Source: Ampullaceana balthica
Lineage: Eukaryota; Mollusca; Gastropoda; Lymnaeidae
Reading direction: 5' to 3'
DNA length: 64,000 nucleotides
Assembly: GCA_944989445.1 (NCBI GenBank)
Contig: CALYLW010000496.1
Coordinates: forward strand, 385,810-449,809
Position numbers and translations under genes: made by a program
The notes under the pieces: generated by a model
Seen by the model: the letters and a program-made list of their open reading frames with translations, nothing else
Databases searched by the model: none
Told to the model about the DNA's origin: nothing
Shown: positions 1-14,200 of the stretch, piece after piece
How positions within the stretch are numbered: position 1 is the first letter of the stretch
Layout: each line of letters begins with the position of its first letter

Positions 1-3000
1 TTCAGTTAGGTTGTACAAACCTTCAATTAGGTTGTACAAACCTTCAATTAGGTTGTACAAACCTTCAGTTAGGTTGTACAAACCTTCAATTAGGTTGTAC
101 AAACCTTTATCTAGGTGGTACAAACCTTCAATTAGGTGGTACAAACCTTCAGTTAGGTTGTACAAACCTTCAGTTAGGTTGTACAAACCTTCAATTAGGT
201 GGTACAAACCTTCAGTTAGGTTGTACAAACCATCAGTTAGGTTGTACAAACCTTCAGTTAGGTTGTACAAACCTTCAGTTAGGTTGTACAAACCTTCAGT
301 TAGGTTGTACAAACCTTCAGTTAGGTTGTACAAACCTTTAATTAGGTTGTACAAACCTTTATCTAGGTGGTACAAACCTTCAATTAGGTTGTACAAACCT
401 TTAATTAGGTGGTACAAACCTTCAGTTAGGTTGTACAAACCTTTATCTAGGTGGTACAAACCTTTAATTAGGTGGTACAAACCTTCAATTAGGTTGTACA
501 AACCTTCAGTTAGGTTGTACAAACCTTCAATTAGGTTGTACAAACCTTTAATTAGGTTGTACAAACCTTCAGTTAGGTGGTACAAACCTTTAATTAGGTG
601 GTACAAACCTTCAGTTAGGTTGTACAAACCTTCAATTAGGTTGTACAAACCTTTATCTAGGTTGTACAAACCTTCAGTTAGGTTGTACAAACCTTCAATT
701 AGGTTGTACAAACCTTCAGTTAGGTTGTACAAACCTTTAATTAGGTGGTACAAACCTTTAATTAGGTGGTACAAACCTTCAGTTAGGTTGTACAAACCTT
801 TAATTAGGTGGTACAAACCTTCAATTAGGTTGTACAAACCCTTTAATTAGGTGTTACAAACCTTCAGTTAGGTTGTACAAACCTTCAATTAGGTGGTACA
901 AACCTTCAGTTAGGTTGTACAAACCTTCAGTTAGGTTGTACAAACCTTCAATTAGGTTGTACAAACCTTCAATTAGGTTGTACAAACCTTCAGTTAGGTT
1001 GTACAACCCTTCAATTAGGTTGTACAAACCTTTATCTAGGTGGTACAAACCTTCAATTAGGTGGTACAAACCTTCAGTTAGGTTGTACAAACCTTCAGTT
1101 AGGTTGTACAAACCTTCAATTAGGTGGTACAAACCTTCAGTTAGGTTGTACAAACCATCAGTTAGGTTGTACAAACCTTCAGTTAGGTTGTACAAACCTT
1201 CAGTTAGGTTGTACAAACCTTCAGTTAGGTTGTACAAACCTTCAGTTAGGTTGTACAAACCTTTAATTAGGTTGTACAAACCTTTATCTAGGTGGTACAA
1301 ACCTTCAATTAGGTTGTACAAACCTTTAATTAGGTGGTACAAACCTTCAGTTAGGTTGTACAAACCTTTATCTAGGTGGTACAAACCTTTAATTAGGTGG
1401 TACAAACCTTCAATTAGGTTGTACAAACCTTCAGTTAGGTTGTACAAACCTTCAATTAGGTTGTACAAACCTTTAATTAGGTTGTACAAACCTTCAGTTA
1501 GGTGGTACAAACCTTTAATTAGGTGGTACAAACCTTCAGTTAGGTTGTACAAACCTTCAATTAGGTTGTACAAAACCTTTATCTAGGTTGTACAAACCTT
1601 CAGTTAGGTTGTACAAACCTTTAATTAGGTGGTACAAACCTTTTTCTAGGTGGTACAAACCTTTATCTAGGTTGTACAAACCTCCAATTAGGTTGTACAA
1701 ACCTTCAATTAGGTGGTACAAACCTTTAATTAGGTTGTACAAACCTTCAGTTAGGTTGTACAAACCTTTAATTAGGTGGTACAAACCTTTATTAGGTGGT
1801 ACAAACCTTTATCTAGGTGGTACAAACCTTTATCTAGGTGGTACAAACCTTCAGTTAGGTTGTACAAACCTTCAGTTAGGTTGTACAAACCTTCAATTAG
1901 GTGGTACAAACCTTTAATTAGGTTGTACAAACCTTCAGTTAGGTTGTACAAACCTTCAGTTAGGTTGTACAAACCTTTAATTAGGTGGTACAAACCTTTA
2001 TCTAGGTGGTACAAACCTTCAGTTAGGTTGTACAAACCTTCAGTTAGGTTGTACAAACCTTCAATTAGGTGGTACAAACCTTCAGTTAGGTTGTACAAAC
2101 CTTCAGTTAGGTTGTACAAACCTTTAATTAGGTGGTACAAACCTTCAGTTAGGTTGTACAAACCTTTATCTAGGTTGTACAAACCTTTAATTAGGTTGTA
2201 CAAACCTTCAATTAGGTGGTACAAACCTTCAATTAGGTTGTACAAACCTTTAATTAGGTGGTACAAACCTTCAATTAGGTGGTACAAACCTTCAATTAGG
2301 TGGTACAAACCTTTAATTAGGTGGTACAAACCTTTAATTTAGGTGGTACAAACCTTTAATTAGGTTGTACAAACCTTTAATTAGGTGGTACAAACCTTTA
2401 TCTAGGTGGTACAAACCTTCAGTTAGGTTGTACAAACCTTCAATTAGGTTGTACAAACCTTCAGTTAGGTTGTACAAACCTTTAATTAGGTGGTACAAAC
2501 CTTTAATTAGGTGGTACAAACCTTCAGTTAGGTTGTACAAACCTTTAATTAGGTGGTACAAACCTTCAATTAGGTTGTACAAACCTTTAATTAGGTGTAC
2601 AAACCTTCAGTTAGGTTGTACAAACCTTCAATTAGGTGGTACAAACCTTCAGTTAGGTTGTACAAACCTTCAGTTAGGTTGTACAAACCTTCAATTAGGT
2701 TGTACAAACCTTCAATTAGGTTGTACAAACCTTCAGTTAGGTTGTACAAACCCTTCAATTAGGTGTACAAACCTTTATTAGGTGTACAAACCTTCAATTA
2801 GGTGGTACAAACCTTCAGTTAGGTTGTACAAACCTTCAGTTAGGTTGTACAAACCTTCAATTAGGTGGTACAAACCTTCATTAGGTTGTACAAACCTTCA
2901 GTTAGGTTGTACAAACCTTCATTAGGTTGTACAAACCTTCATTAGGTTGTACAAACCTTCATTAGGTTGTACAAACCTTCAGTTAGGTTGTACAAACCTT

Positions 3001-5085
3001 TCAATTAGGTTGTACAAACCTTCATTAGGTGGTACAAACCTTCAATTAGGTGGTACAAACCTTCAATTAGGTGGTACAAACCTTCAATTAGGTGGTACAA
3101 ACCTTTAATTAGGTGGTACAAACCTTTAATTAGGTTGTACAAACCTTTAATTAGGTGGTACAAACCTTCAGTTAGGTTGTACAAACCTTCAATTAGGTTG
3201 TACAAACCTTCAGTTAGGTTGTACAAACCTTTAATTAGGTGGTACAAACCTTTAATTAGGTGGTACAAACCTTCAGTTAGGTTGTACAAACCTTTAATTA
3301 GGTGGTACAAACCTTCAATTAGGTTGTACAACCCTTTAATTAGGTGTTACAAACCTTCAGTTAGGTTGTACAAACCTTCAATTAGGTGGTACAAACCTTC
3401 AGTTAGGTTGTACAAACCTTCAGTTAGGTTGTACAAACCTTCAATTAGGTGGTACAAACCTTCAGTTAGGTTGTACAAACCTTCAGTTAGGTTGTACAAA
3501 CCTTCAGTTAGGTTGTACAAACCTTCAGTTAGGTTGTACAAACCTTCAGTTAGGTTGTACAAACCTTCAGTTAGGTTGTACAAACCTTCAGTTAGGTTGT
3601 ACAAACCTTTATCTAGGTGGTACAAACCTTCAATTAGGTTGTACAAACCTTTAATTAGGTGGTACAAACCTTCAGTTAGGTTGTACAAACCTTTATCTAG
3701 GTGGTACAAACCTTTAATTAGGTGGTACAAACCTTTATCTAGGTGGTACAAACCTTTATCTAGGTGGTACAAACCTTCAATTAGGTTGTACAAACCTTCA
3801 GTAAGGTTGTACAAACCTTCAATTAGGTGGTACAAACCTTCAATTAGGTGGTACAAACCTTCAATTAGGTGGTACAAACCTTTAATTAGGTGGTACAAAC
3901 CTTTAATTAGGTGGTACAAACCTTTAATTAGGTTGTACAAACCTTTAATTAGGTGGTACAAACCTTTATCTAGGTGGTACAAACCTTCAGTTAGGTTGTA
4001 CAAACCTTCAATTAGGTTGTACAAACCTTCAGTTAGGTTGTACAAACCTTTAATTAGGTGGTACAAACCTTTAATTAGGTGGTACAAACCTTCAGTTAGG
4101 TTGTACAAACCTTTAATTAGGTGGTACAAACCTTCAATTAGGTTGTACAACCCTTTAATTAGGTGTTACAAACCTTCAGTTAGGTTGTACAAACCTTTAA
4201 TTAGGTGGTACAAACCTTCAGTTAGGTTGTACAAACCTTCAGTTAGGTTGTACAAACCTTCAGTTAGGTTGTACAAACCTTCAATTAGGTGGTACAAACC
4301 TTCAGTTAGGTTGTACAAACCTTCAGTTAGGTTGTACAAACCTTCAGTTAGGTTGTACAAACCTTCAGTTAGGTTGTACAAACCTTCAGTTAGGTTGTAC
4401 AAACCTTCAGTTAGGTTGTACAAACCTTTAATTAGGTTGTACAAACCTTTATCTAGGTGGTACAAACCTTCAATTAGGTTGTACAAACCTTTAATTAGGT
4501 GGTACAAACCTTCAGTTAGGTTGTACAAACCTTTATCTAGGTGGTACAAACCTTTAATTAGGTGGTACAAACCTTTATCTAGGTGGTACAAACCTTTATC
4601 TAGGTGGTACAAACCTTCAGTTAGGTTGTACAAACCTTCAGTTAGGTTGTACAAACCTTCAATTAGGTGGTACAAACCTTCAGTTAGGTTGTACAAACCT
4701 TCAGTTAGGTTGTACAAATCTTCAGTTAGGTTGTACAAACCTTCAGTTAGGTTGTACAAACCTTCAGTTAGGTTGTACAAACCTTCAGTTAGGTTGTACA
4801 AACCTTTATCTAGGTGGTACAAACCTTTACCTAGGTGGTACAAACCTTTAATTAGGTGGTACAAACCTTCAATTAGGTGGTACAAACCTTTAATTAGGTG
4901 GTACAAACCTTCAGTTAGGTTGTACAAACCTTCAATTAGGTTGTACAAACCTTTATCTAGGTGGTACAAACCTTTAATTAGGTGGTACAAACCTTCAATT
5001 AGGTTGTACAAACCTTCAGTTAGGTTGTACAAACTTTTAATTAGGTTTTAAAAACCTTTAATTAGGTGGTACAAACCTTGTGACA
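1..5085. repeat. 21-bp satellite, about 240 copies, running off the window edge
   Basis: The unit is of the type TTAGGTTGTACAAACCTTCAG. Copies differ mainly at two places: GTTG or GTGG, and CAGTTA, CAATTA, TAATTA or TATCTA. The core AGGTTGTACAAACCT is nearly self-complementary. The order of variants recurs over hundreds of bases (for example 90-840 against 1000-1580, and 3350-4150 against 4170-4970), indicating duplication of long blocks. Single-base indels near 845, 1570, 1790, 2340 and 2590-3010 break any reading frame. It sits in the intron after exon 32. Confidence 0.97.
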
Positions 5086-5111
5086 AACTTTCCATCTTTC
5101 TTGTTCCCCAC

Positions 5112-5212
5112 CTCTTTTTCTCCAGATGAGTCGCTGGCTAGAGACGTGTTGCTACCATTGTGTCCAGCAGCAGCAGCAACAGAGAGCTCATTGGGGTTGT
5201 GAGGCATGGCTA
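5112..5212 (-). CDS. DOCK9/10/11: DOCK-D exon 32, last exon in window
   Basis: 101 bp: two bases plus 33 codons. Acceptor CTCTACAG, donor [23 protein letters not shown] resembles 'SRASLASLDSNPSTNEKSSEK' of DOCK10. A run of Ala is encoded by GCTGCTGCTGCT. The 5-kb satellite starts 27 nt past the donor. The remaining third of the protein, including DHR2, lies outside. Confidence 0.85.
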
Positions 5213-8200
5213 CTGTAGAGACAAACAATCAGGTGTCAGTGCTTAGTGGTGGCTTCTGATTCCTACATTTGTTTTGACTATTTTATATGTACAGTTCAAC
5301 TTTGTAATGATTTTTATTCAGAACAAAATTAATTCTTATGTAAAATTTAAATTTTACAGACCTTGGATTATATTAAAATTTCCAGATCATACGTTTAACA
5401 ATTTACAAGTATTTTCAACAATCCATCTATATTTAGAAGATAAACATACACTTGAAGTATTTTAACGGAAAATCGAATACTTGTTTTTTAAACTGTGGAT
5501 AAGAGACATATTAATTTTTTAAAACCTGTAAAAAAAACTAGTTTTTGACTATAAATCCTTTTTATACGAGAAATAAATAAAAAGAATGTTCATTATAATA
5601 CGCATCGCATGACAATCCGAAAATCCAAAATTTTATTTATGTCTCAAATATATAAAGGATTTATAGTAAAAAAAAACAACTTCTACAGTCTGCCTGCTAA
5701 ATTTCAGCTCGATTTGATCACGGGAAAATGGTTATAAAACATGTTTAACATACTGTGCACAGCAAGACAGATTAGCAATTAATAGCATTTACATTTACAG
5801 ATCGGGAATATATTTTTAAAAAGTATTGTCAATATAATACACACCGCACAGCGCAACAGGAAATTATTAAAAAGGTTGTTCAATATAATACGTACCACGA
5901 CACTCTAGCATAAAAATTAACATGCTACATAGAGATAATCTAAAATTTCATTACAGTATATTCGACTAATCTGAAATTTTGATCGATCAGTTTTATCATC
6001 GGCACAAGTCTGCCTTCAAAATTTCAGCTGGCTAGCATACAAGGAAGTGGGTTAAAAATCGATCAAATTTTTTTTGGCAAGCAATCAATCAAGCAAGCAG
6101 ACGCCACGTGTTAAAATAAAGGATTTAAAAAGGTATGGAAGTAGAGAATATGATCACGTCAACCAAACCCATGCACTTATAGCAAAGCATACATGCACTT
6201 ATAGCAAAGCATACATGCACTTATAGCAAAGCATACATGCACTTATAGCAAAGCATACATGCACCATAGTACAACAGTTCTTGAACTACAGTCACTCCCA
6301 AGCACAAAGGTCACGTTTGATAAGCTGAATAAATATGCAACTGTCCCTATATGACACAAATGAACCGTCTCTATGCTACCATGTCTTGAATTTCCATTAT
6401 GTGAGTCATGCCACATCTCAATCAGGATATGTACAATCATTATCAATATCTGCATGCTGTATTTCAAATTCTTCAACTTGTCAAAGACTATTTGTTTTCA
6501 TACATTAGAACAAAGAAAAAGTATCTTCTTTGATTGGAACTTCTTTGAGGTGCTGTATTGAAATATTCCTGAGTAAATATTTCACCTGTAATGAATAGTG
6601 TATATCACTATCATCTTTGATTTTTTTAAGATTCTGAATATGATGAATGGATCAAAACTCATCTAAACTTGATGAATGGATCAAAACTCATCTAAACTTG
6701 ATGAATGGATCAAAACTCATCTAAACTTGATGAATGGATCAAAACTCATCTAAACTTGATGAATGGATCAAAACTCATCTAAACTTGATGAATGGATCAA
6801 AACTCATCTAAACTTGATGAATGGATCAAAACTCATCTAAACTTGATGAATGGATCAAAACTCATCTAAACTTGATGAATGGATCAAAACTCATCTAAAC
6901 TTGATGAATGGATCAAAACTCATCTAAACTTGATGAATGGATCAAAACTCATCTAAACTTGATGAATGGATCAAAACTCACCTAAACTTGATGAATGGAT
7001 CAAAACTCATCTAAACTTGATGAATGGATCAAAACTCATCTAAACTTGATGAATGGATCAAAACTCATCTAAACTTGATGAATGGATCAAAACTCATCTA
7101 AACTTGATGAATGGATCAAAACTCATCTAAACTTGATGAATGGATCAAAACTCATCTAAACTTGATGAATGGATCAAAACTCATCTAAACTTGATGAATG
7201 GATCAAAACTCATCTAAACTTGATGAATGGATCAAAACTCATCTAAACTTTGATGAATGGATCAAAACTCATCTAAACTTGATGAATGGATCAAAACTCA
7301 TCTAAACTTGATGAATGGATCAAAACTCATCTAAACTTGATGAATGGATCAAAACTCATCTAAACTTGATGAATGGATCAAAACTCATCTAAACTTGATG
7401 AATGGATCAAAACTCATCTAAACTTGATGAATGGATCAAAACTCATCTAAACTTGATGAATGGATCAAAACTCATCTAAACTTGATGAATGGATCAAAAC
7501 TCATCTAAACTTGATGAATGGATCAAAACTCATCTAAACTTGATGAATGGATCAAAACTCATCTAAACTTGATGAATGGATCAAAACTCATCTAAACTTG
7601 ATGAATGGATCAAAACTCATCTAAACTTGATGAATGGATCAAAACTCATCTAAACTTGATGAATGGATCAAAACTCATCTAAACTTGATGAATGGATCAA
7701 AACTCATCTAAACTTGATGAATGGATCAAAACTCATCTAAATTTGATGAATGGATCAAAACTCATCTAAATTTGATGAATGGATCAAAACTCATCTAAAT
7801 TTGATGAATGGATCAAAACTCATCTAAACTTGATGAATGGATCAAAACTCATCTAAACTTGATGAATGGATCAAAACTCATCTAAACTTGATGAATGGAT
7901 CAAAACTCATCTAAACTTGATGAATGGATCAAAACTCATCTAAACTTGATGAATGGATCAAAACTCATCTAAACTTGATGAATGGATCAAAACTCATCTA
8001 AACTTGATGAATGGATCAAAACTCATCTAAACTTGATGAATGGATCAAAACTCATCTAAACTTGATGAATGGATCAAAACTCATCTAGGCTTCCGTTTTA
8101 GGCATATTAAAAATGGCATGCAAAGTCTTGAAATGAAGTTATCCTATTTGTCTAGGTACCATATTTTTGGATGATATACATCTCATCTCCAGAACTCTCA

Positions 8201-11200
8201 ACAACATATCCCTAGAGGATGTACATCTAAGTCCCTCTATTTAAACCTCTTTGGGTGATGTGTGCAGGTACTCTCCCCTTGGTCTAACCTACGTACATGC
8301 TGAGCACCATTCTGTATGCAGATGCTCTCCCCTTGGTCTAAACTACGTACATGCTGAGCACCAGGCTGTATACAGATGCTATCCCCTTGGTCTAACCTAC
8401 GTACTTGCTGAGCACCATGCTGCGTGCAGATGCTATCCCCTTGGTCTAACCTACCTACATGCCGAGCACCAGGCTGTATACAGATGCTCTCCCCTTGGTC
8501 TAACCTACGTACATGCTGAGCACCATTCTGTATGCAGATGCTCTCTCCTTGGTCTAACCTACGTACATGCCGAGCACCAGGCTGTATGCAGATACTCTCC
8601 ACTTGGTTTAACCTACGTACATGCTGAGCACGATGCTGTATGCAGAAACTCTCTAACTAAACATCTCACCAGTGCACTCACCAGTCCCAGAAATCATGGC
8701 AAACACTGCAGAATCTTTCTTCTTGATTTCTGGGGTGCCTGGCAAAGCTGGTGAACTCTGACCTTTGACCAGGCTCATTTGGGACCTGCTGACATCAGAT
8801 CTATAGAAACAAGAGAGGTGGAGAAGGATGGATTCAATATTTAGGTTTACATCAACATGATGAGGTGCAGTTGTTGCTTTCTAATGTCATAATTGACAAA
8901 CATTATATTCATGGCACTGGCTTTTTAGACAATTTGGAAAGAATATTTCCATCTGATGAATATTTATAAAAAATTTTGAAATGTAAATATAAATGTTGAA
9001 AATAACTTAACTACGTTTGTTGACTTAGAAGAAAGGTGTTTCGTTTCCAAGATGCACAATTAAAGAGCAAAATTGTAAAAATACATAAGGCAATTAACTA
9101 TAACTTGGTAATACAACACAAAGATAAATTAATACATAATACAACCCTCAGATAGACATAGGGATAAAAACACTTTTCTAATTCTGTATTCAAGAACAAA
9201 CACATACACATTCTCGTTCTTCCTGTCCGGAATTCGCATGTGGAATGGGTTGCCTGATCGAACCAGGAAAACCAACACACTATCAACATTTAAATCTCTA
9301 ATAAAATGTATGACTAGACAAAAACCAAGGACAGGCATAGGACACAATAACCCTCTGTATAGAAGGAACATCTGTAATAAATAAGATTAAGTAAGCTAAA
9401 TATTTATAAAAATGTTTGTAATGTAGATATAAATGTTGAAAATAAGTTCAATGTGTTTGTTGACTCAAGAAGAAAGTAAAGTACCTGGAACTGTGTTTGT
9501 TGACTCAAGAAGAAAGTAAATTACCTGGAACTGTGTTTGTTGACTTAAGAAGAAAGTAAAGTACCTGGGACTGTGTTTGTTGACTTAAGAAGAAAGTAAA
9601 GTACCTGGAACTGACATCTCCATTCTGGGTGGGGGTGGGTGCAGGTGCAGACTTTGTGTTGGGTGTGATCTGGAGCAACAAGTTCTTGCTGTCCAGCAGG
9701 ACTCCGATCAGAGGCAGGTACAAGGCAGCTATTCGACCCTGTTGGGACTGTTGGGGCGGCAGATATATACGTCAATTAAGTTTTTTAAAAAGCAAACAAT
9801 TTCACTGTGCTTTAAGAAAATATTTTTAAAAAAACAAATATGTAACTTCTTGTTGACTGAAACAGAAATGAAAATGTACAAATTTTCTCAAACATTTTTT
9901 TTTGTAGGTCGAACTTTTAAATGCTTTATTTAATCTAATACTAATAGCATTACTTTTAATTCTCCTTATAAACTCAGACAAAATGGAAAAATACAATATT
10001 TGTTGGTAGGCAACAGACCCCCGAGGAATATCTGTCATCAAATGAATGTTTGGCCAGCTGGTTCCTTAACACTGTGATAGCAGAGCGCCTGATTGTCCTC
10101 TGTTCTGTCATGGCCAGGCGGAGCTCAAAGAGCAGAAGTCCAACCAGGTAATGTTGGTGTCTGAATTCATCTGACAGGCAGTAGTCATGTTTCAGATCTA
10201 TTACAAAAATGTACACAAATCGACGGATAATAAAATTTCTCAATCAAGGAAAAATTAAAATTTGAATTTAAGAAAATTTAAAAAACTATTTCACGAAAAT
10301 GTATCTATGTTTTTGAAAAAAATGTTTTATTTCTATTTGAATATAATTCAATTAATATATCATTTAAAAAAAAATGTATAATTGTTTTTTCCATTCATTA
10401 TAAAAGGAATGAGTGCAGCATTATACAAAGAAATAGAAGACAACATTACGAATATAATATAAAGCACTTATAAGATAAGATAGATAAGAAAAACAAATTC
10501 TTGTAAAGTAACAAAGTAAGAAATATAAATTGAAAAAAGTAATCTACATTTCATTAGTCATATGGCTTCTTTTAAGGAATTCATTTATGCATAACTAGAG
10601 CTGTGATTATTAAAAAAAAATGTTGTGATAAAATGGTGATGGTAACGATGCCTTAATAAATAATTATGTCTAGATTATATACCAACATTTAACCATAGTA
10701 TTTATAGTTTCTATTATTATTATAACAAAGAGCCAATGATTCAACTTGATTATACTCTCTTAACTGAAATTTGAACTGTAAATAATAGTTACATTACAAA
10801 TATAACCCATGGCAATATTGAACTGTAAATAATAGTTACATTATAAATATAACTATAACCTATGGCAATATTGAACTGTAAATAATACATGTAGTTATAT
10901 TTTAAATATAACCCATGGCAATATTGAACTACTTAAAATCATTTCAGTTGGTGAGAAAGTAAATACATACAGCCATAGTATGATTTGACACATACATTTT
11001 AATTTTTTTTTATTGTTATAAAATAAAAATTTAAAATGAACACGTTAACAACCTTAGGGGAGGGGGGGGACTCTTAGTTTCCTTGTCTATATATAACTTC
11101 AAGCCCTAAACAAATCTTTTTATTTGGATCATTTGTTGTATAGCTTAATAATATCTAGTGTAAATAATGTCAAACTATTTAGTTATTAACGTCATTAAAA

Positions 11201-14200
11201 AAAAACAACAACCAGAAAATGAAGTGAGCTGGCATAGGACAGTTGTCTAAGGTGAATAGAAATATAAATTAAGTACACATTCCTGGCAACCAGCATGCAT
11301 GAAAATAATGGATTCTTTGATTATATCTAAGACATGATCCACAGAGCACAAAGTCATAGAGCAACTAATTAAATTCAAATAAATTACTCTAAAATGTAAA
11401 CTAATAATAAGGAGTGGTGCTCTTAACAAGTTGCCATTTAATAAAGGCACATCGAACAAGTGAAAGAGTGGGTAATATGATTTTTTAAGATAAAGTCTTG
11501 ACATATGGATCTACATGGCCTGAATTTAAATTTGTGTAGATTCGTCTGGATGTGCAAAAATGTAATTTTATGACAAATTAAAATAAAATTAAAAATTATT
11601 TTTTTTAAAGACACAGTTATAGTATAAAAAGTAGCCTTAAAAATATCAATTATTGAGCACAAAATGTTTTACAAAGAGAAAAAAATATAATAAAACACTG
11701 GGTGAAAATGTAATCCAATAAACTATTGCGTGAATGGATGAAAATTTCATCAATTTAAGCTTCTCTAAAACATGGCAAAATCAATCCCACATTAGGTTAT
11801 ATAAGTTATCCTCCTTTGAATTACAAATGTATTTCCAGTTACTGACAGGAAAATTGAACTTGGTTAATGTGCGAAATTCATTCATTAGAAACCCGTTTTT
11901 AAAAAAATAAAGAACAACAAATTTCACAGGTGGCTATATCATTTGGCATACAGTGCATTTAGCTAATTTATTTAGTGAGAGGATCAAGTCAAACATAAAT
12001 TAATTTAATATTTTTTAATATAATCAAATCCAAAATAAAAATAAAAATATATTTTGAATCAATTTTGAAAATTATTAGATGTGGCCCTTTCAATTCTTTT
12101 TTCTTTATGAATCATAGTTTCAATGCCCCTGAATGAAAAGCTATTATGCCATTAAAACAATATTTTCTTTAATGGACTTTATTTATTTTTGTTAAGTCTA
12201 CTTGGAATAACAATCTTGGATGTACTGACAAATCAAGCAAGAGACTAAAAAACAAAACTACTTGATACTCTCAGACACAGAAAGACTATTAGACTAAACA
12301 CTAGACAAATAAAAGGCAGGCACAACCTAAGTTTCAGACAAAGAGAAGTTTAACTAGGCATTTGTGCTTGAACTATTTGTGTGCATACAATTACCTTCCA
12401 ATTTGATTTCTGAAAACAAAAGTTGAAGGACTGATGATTACAAGCTGAAACAAGATGCCGAATAACATTAAACAAGGTACGTATTGGTGCTGACAAGTTA
12501 ATCATATTGTGGAACGGTCGTACAATTTGCTTTGTGAGAATATATTGGCCAAGATTTTGTTGATGTTTCATTCATTCTAAGTTGAGATTGGTGAAACAGA
12601 GTAAAAAAAGAATGAGGATAAAGTAGAACTCTGGAAAATTTAAGATTATCTCTTTAGCTTACAGAATGTTTTAAAAAATAAAGTTAAAAATACAATTGAA
12701 AAAAAAACGATTAAAAAATAAAATGAAAGAAAAAATATATCCATGAAGATATCTGACAAATGCTGCAGTGCTGTCAAATTTCAAAAGAGAATATACGTGA
12801 TCATGTCAAGGGAATATTTTTAAAGAAAAAAAAACAACAACTTCCCGAACTTGAAGGCATCATGCTGTTATAAATAAGATATTTTAAAAATGCCTATAAA
12901 ATACCTCTATAAATTTAGTATTGTTTACTATAAACACTTATTTGGAGTTAGACTTTTTGGAGTAACTCCAGCTCCAGATGTAATAGACCATTTTTGTGCC
13001 TTATTGAAATTAACGTTACTGATTGAAGTAAAGTTAAGTAAAAATAACAGTGCATCCCAAGTCCTTGACCTCAATCTCACACCAAAAGAACTTCTACAGT
13101 TTCTGACTTAGTTTTAACTAAAGATCTGAAGGTGAAGTTTACAAATGTCCCATTCAAGAGTCCAGGTTGTACAGCAGTGTTTTCAATATAATTTATGATT
13201 TCTAATAGACAATACAACTTCTCATTAGAAGCAACCATATCATATTATGATTTGATATATTATAATGGCATGCACGTTTATTACCCAAGGTTTGTAGGAT
13301 GGGATTATTTACCTCACAAAATCCTAGGTATTAGTCGTGTTTGTAGGATGGGATTATTTCTCTCATAAAACCCTAGGTATTAGCCATGTTTGTAAGATGG
13401 GATTATTTCTCTCATAAAACCATAGGTATTAGCCATGTTTGTAAGATGGGATTATTTCTCTCATAAAACCATAGGTATTAGCTGTGTTTGTAGGATGGGA
13501 TTATTTATCTCATAAAACCCTAGGTATTAGCCGTGTTTGTAGGATGGGATTATTTCTCTCATAAAACCCTAGGTATTAGCCGTGTTTGTAGGATGGGATT
13601 ATTTCTCTCATAAAACCCTAGGTATTAGCCGTGTTTGAAGGATGGGATTATTTATCTCATAAAACCCTAGGTATTAGTTGTGTTTGTAGGATGGGATTAT
13701 TTCTCTCATAAAACCCTAGGTATTAGACATGTTTGTAGGATGGGATTATTTATCTCATAAAACCCTAGGTATTAGACGTGTTTGTAGGATGGGATTATTT
13801 AGATTATTTACCTCCCAAAACCCAAGGTATTAGCCATGTTTGTATAAATGGAAATTTCAAAATCTTGTATACATTGGGATAATCTCATTGAAGGATTAAG
13901 AGATTGTGACTTACATTCATGGAATTTTAACATTTCTTGATAAATGACACACAGAAATGGGGTTCAGTTAGTTGTTTGCTTTAAACAAATATTTCTGTTA
14001 GGTGACCAAATAGAAAACTAATTGCTTTTTTTTCTAATAACAATAATAACAATCCAAAAAGGTTGATAACTTTTTATATTAATTTTATTATTTTATAAAA
14101 AGGTATATATTTTAAAACTAATTCATTTAGTCATAATGTAATTGATATTTAAGGGTTAACAGGAATATTTAAGGCAGCAGTAAAATTGAATTTGGCAAAG

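Noticed and set aside
11..5051. Long open frames (up to 638 codons) of YKPSVRL heptads, superficially like adhesive foot proteins
   Set aside because: The frame follows from a 21-bp period; the opposite strand is open as well (LYNLTEG). Frames break at single-base indels, there is no signal peptide or flanking exon, and the array lies in a DOCK intron.
1..5085. TTAGG motifs suggesting arthropod-type telomeric repeat
   Set aside because: TTAGG occurs once per 21-bp unit, never in tandem, and the array is joined to a gene intron.
6641..8087. Regular direct repeats resembling a CRISPR array
   Set aside because: Units abut with no unique spacers, and the DNA is eukaryotic.
8251..8754. Open frames over the 54-bp repeat (GLTYVHAEH and ESICIQPGA units)
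   Set aside because: Both strands open because of the 18-codon period; the right part overlaps real exon 31 on the opposite strand.
12350..12571. 73-codon minus-strand open frame in intron 28
   Set aside because: No similarity to DOCK proteins at this point; exons 28 and 29 join directly; no good splice sites.
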